25,138 nucleotides of DNA. It comes from an uncultured Lachnospiraceae bacterium. GTDB lineage: Bacteria > Bacillota > Clostridia > Lachnospirales > Lachnospiraceae. The first letter of the stretch is position 1; every line of letters starts with the position of its first letter. The notes beneath the pieces were generated by a model, which was not told the origin of the DNA, did not search any database, and was given only the letters and a program-made list of their open reading frames with translations. The stretch covers positions 1 through 25,138 of the forward strand of contig CAKRWT010000036.1 in the NCBI GenBank assembly GCA_934418125.1. Reading direction: 5' to 3'. Below are positions 23,706-25,138 of this stretch, one piece after another. The position numbers and the translations under genes are program-made.

Positions 23706-23776
23706 AGCGGGTGATGGGAATCGAACCCACGTATCCAGCTTGGAAGGCTGGTGTTCTACCATTGAACTACACCCGC
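23706..23776 (-). tRNA. tRNA-Gly (anticodon UCC)
   Basis: A 71-nt cloverleaf without encoded CCA. The acceptor arms GCGGGTG and CACCCGC pair, and U73 is the discriminator. The D loop contains TTCAATGGTAGAAC, the anticodon loop CTTCCAA gives UCC, and the T arm has GGTTCGATTCC. The anticodon stem CCAGC/GCTGG is intact. A run of seven T follows the acceptor stem. Confidence 0.97.
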
Positions 23777-23807
23777 ATGTATAACTATTTATTTTTAAGA
23801 CTATCAA

Positions 23808-23836
23808 AAGATACCATACCATAACCAAAATGTCAA
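23808..23836 (-). promoter_or_regulatory. promoter of tRNA-Gly
   Basis: On the minus strand, a consensus -35 TTGACA (23831-23836) and -10 TATCTT (23808-23813) are separated by 17 bp. Transcription would begin near 23800, leaving about 24 nt before the tRNA. Confidence 0.75.
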
Positions 23837-23885
23837 GTGGCTATCTCTAACTTTACTCATTTAGTAACTCGGATAAATATAAGCA

Positions 23886-23922
23886 AACGCACTCCTGCCG
23901 ATATGTCTTCCAAGAGTGCGTT
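23886..23922 (-). terminator. possible terminator after the Rpn-family gene
   Basis: AACGCACTC (23886-23894 as GAGTGCGTT on the minus strand) pairs with its complement at 23914-23922 in a perfect 9-bp stem with a 19-nt loop, 32 nt after the stop codon. The T tract after it on the minus strand is broken (TTTGCTTATATTT), so efficiency is uncertain. Confidence 0.45.
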
Positions 23923-23953
23923 GTATCCCTATCTTCCGTTAAATCTGCTGCTT

Positions 23954-24841
23954 TTATTTCATTTTCTGTTGAAATTCTTCCACTGTAATCTCCATCTGTG
24001 CTGCGGCATCTTCAAGGGTAATCAGTCCCTGTTGAACCAGAGAAGTTAGTGTTTTGAATTGGATTTCCTTTGTGAGTTCTTTTTCCAGTTCCTCCCTTAT
24101 ATACAGGCTCTCTGCCCTTTTGTACTTCTCCATCTCTTTCTCTTCATCATACTCAAAGATACACATGCTTACTGCCTCCGCTTTGTTCCTTAACAGAAAC
24201 TCTCCTAAAATTCCTTCCCGGATACATTCATCCACCGCCCGGTTCACTGCCTCATCCAGGCTCATCCCCGGTATCCCTGCATAGCCTCTTACCCTTTCCA
24301 CATACTGCATGTACTCCTTCAGGGTTCCACACTGCTCTTTCAGTTTCTCGTTATAGCCCGGGTTGATATTGAGCATGGTCACAACCAGTTCTAATTCCGG
24401 CTCCCCCGCATTCCTGTTGTAGGCATCGGACAAGCGCAGCTTCTGCTGCTCCGGCTGTTTCTCAGTGCCATTGTAGAACACCACAAACCGGGGTGTAGGC
24501 AGCTTTACCAGCCTTCTGGAATAGATGGATTCCTCCCTTACCAGGCTCTGGTACTGTTTCGCCACATAGAACAGGTTCCGTAGCGGCATATTGGGGTTCT
24601 TCGTGGACTGGTGTTCGTACAGGTGCAGTTGGAAGTCCACCAGGAATGCCAGGTCATTCTTCATGTTCATGTAGACGGCATTCTCCAGGGTCACTATCTG
24701 GAACTGGTCAGCATCGGTATATGCCGAATCATTCACGGCATTATACAGCTTCATCAGTTCCTCCTTGTCCCGGAACAGCATCCGGAAAAAGGTGTCCTTA
24801 TACTTCGGGTTTACGGGCAGCTGTTTTGGTTCTCTGTTCAT
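23954..24841 (-). CDS. Rpn-family PD-(D/E)XK nuclease / putative transposase-like protein
   Basis: A 295-aa member of the Rpn/PDDEXK_2 group. The N-terminus NPKYKDTFFRMLFRD is typical. The nuclease core has NDLAFLVDFQLHLYEHQST (Asp and Glu/Gln of the degenerate PD-(D/E)XK motif) followed by MPLRNLFYVAKQY. A charged coiled-coil-like tail ends in TLEDAAAQMEITVEEFQQKM. Rpn proteins promote recombination in E. coli, and similar genes are multicopy in Lachnospiraceae (family knowledge). ATG 24841 has AAGGAGG 4 nt upstream; a longer in-frame reading from 24928 has no such support. A 7-bp hairpin (24854-24880) sits just before the ribosome binding site. Confidence 0.85.
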   Translation of the reverse strand: MNREPKQLPVNPKYKDTFFRMLFRDKEELMKLYNAVNDSAYTDADQFQIVTLENAVYMNMKNDLAFLVDFQLHLYEHQSTKNPNMPLRNLFYVAKQYQSLVREESIYSRRLVKLPTPRFVVFYNGTEKQPEQQKLRLSDAYNRNAGEPELELVVTMLNINPGYNEKLKEQCGTLKEYMQYVERVRGYAGIPGMSLDEAVNRAVDECIREGILGEFLLRNKAEAVSMCIFEYDEEKEMEKYKRAESLYIREELEKELTKEIQFKTLTSLVQQGLITLEDAAAQMEITVEEFQQKMK

Positions 24842-25138
24842 TTGTCCTCCTTCGCAGGAGTCCTTCCGAAAACCTCCTGCTCTTCCTTTGATTTGGGTGA
24901 AAGCATAGATTTTCAGAAATATAGACAACCCTTGATAGGATTTAGAATAGATAGAAACTTATGCTTTGTGTCGATAATAGCATAGATGATGCAGGAAATC
25001 AATTGCTTTTTGCACTATTTATAAACGTCTTTTCGTTTACATGTGCCCCTTACCTTATTTTTCATATATCTTGATAAAATAATTTATAAGCTAACTATAA
25101 TACTATTGGGATTGATAATAAGAAGTTATCAGTAAAAA
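24842..25138. other. AT-rich non-coding region at the window edge
   Basis: No gene with a credible start is visible. The stretch holds a 7-bp stem GCAGGAG/CTCCTGC (24854-24880) next to the ribosome binding site of the Rpn-family gene, and a small stem AAACG/CGTTT (25023-25039). The Rpn promoter probably lies here, but no hexamer pair with good spacing stands out. Confidence 0.4.

Noticed and set aside
23548..23730. N-terminal extension of the 109-aa protein
   Set aside because: It would cross the hairpin leader and enter the tRNA-Gly gene, while ATG 23547 has a proper ribosome binding site.

Overview
The window looks like chromosome of a gut-type Clostridia, most likely Lachnospiraceae (Bacillota). 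This is inferred from strong AAGGAGG-type ribosome binding sites, a class II (Firmicute-type) GalT, MutS2 with an Smr tail, YhaM, a VanW-domain exported protein, a DUF4080-type radical SAM protein and an Rpn-type PD-(D/E)XK protein. No species call is attempted.

Layout. (1) 130-1471, minus: a small one-helix membrane protein translationally coupled to a P-loop GTPase with a hydrophobic DUF697-like C-terminus. (2) 1472-1934: a gene-free stretch with paired ~27-bp repeats, a terminator-like fold and a run of hairpins that reaches into the end of rlmD. (3) 1935-5828, minus: an operon of an HtrA-like protein (all three catalytic triad positions replaced), yhaM and rlmD, with a good sigma-A promoter. 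(4) 5947-10524, plus: mutS2, an OmpR-type response regulator and its histidine kinase. (5) 10525-15465, minus: a compact operon of a 32-aa membrane peptide, a VanW-domain protein, an AIR-synthase-like protein, an Lrp/AsnC regulator, an aminotransferase and trmL. (6) 15504-16121, plus: a membrane-anchored protein of unknown function, diverging from operon 5 by 38 nt. (7) 16078-18584, minus: a radical SAM protein and a DEDDh exonuclease with a 4-nt overlap. (8) 18585-19351: a regulatory region with palindromes, an XRE regulator, a possible 30-aa membrane peptide and a terminator. (9) 19380-24841, minus: galT, galK, an AraC-type regulator, a 109-aa unknown protein with a hairpin-rich leader, tRNA-Gly(UCC) and an Rpn-family protein.

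How the genes fit together. galK and galT give the kinase and uridylyltransferase steps of the Leloir pathway, and the AraC-type gene just upstream is the obvious candidate regulator. yhaM, rlmD, trmL, mutS2 and the exonuclease are RNA and DNA housekeeping genes. The Lrp regulator and aminotransferase are translationally coupled and probably act in the same amino-acid circuit.

I see no complete defence island, prophage, CRISPR array or biosynthetic cluster. The least ordinary items are the HtrA-like pseudoprotease, the coupled GTPase/membrane-peptide pair next to repeat debris, two very small membrane-peptide ORFs, the palindromes in front of the XRE gene, and the structured leader upstream of the 109-aa gene.
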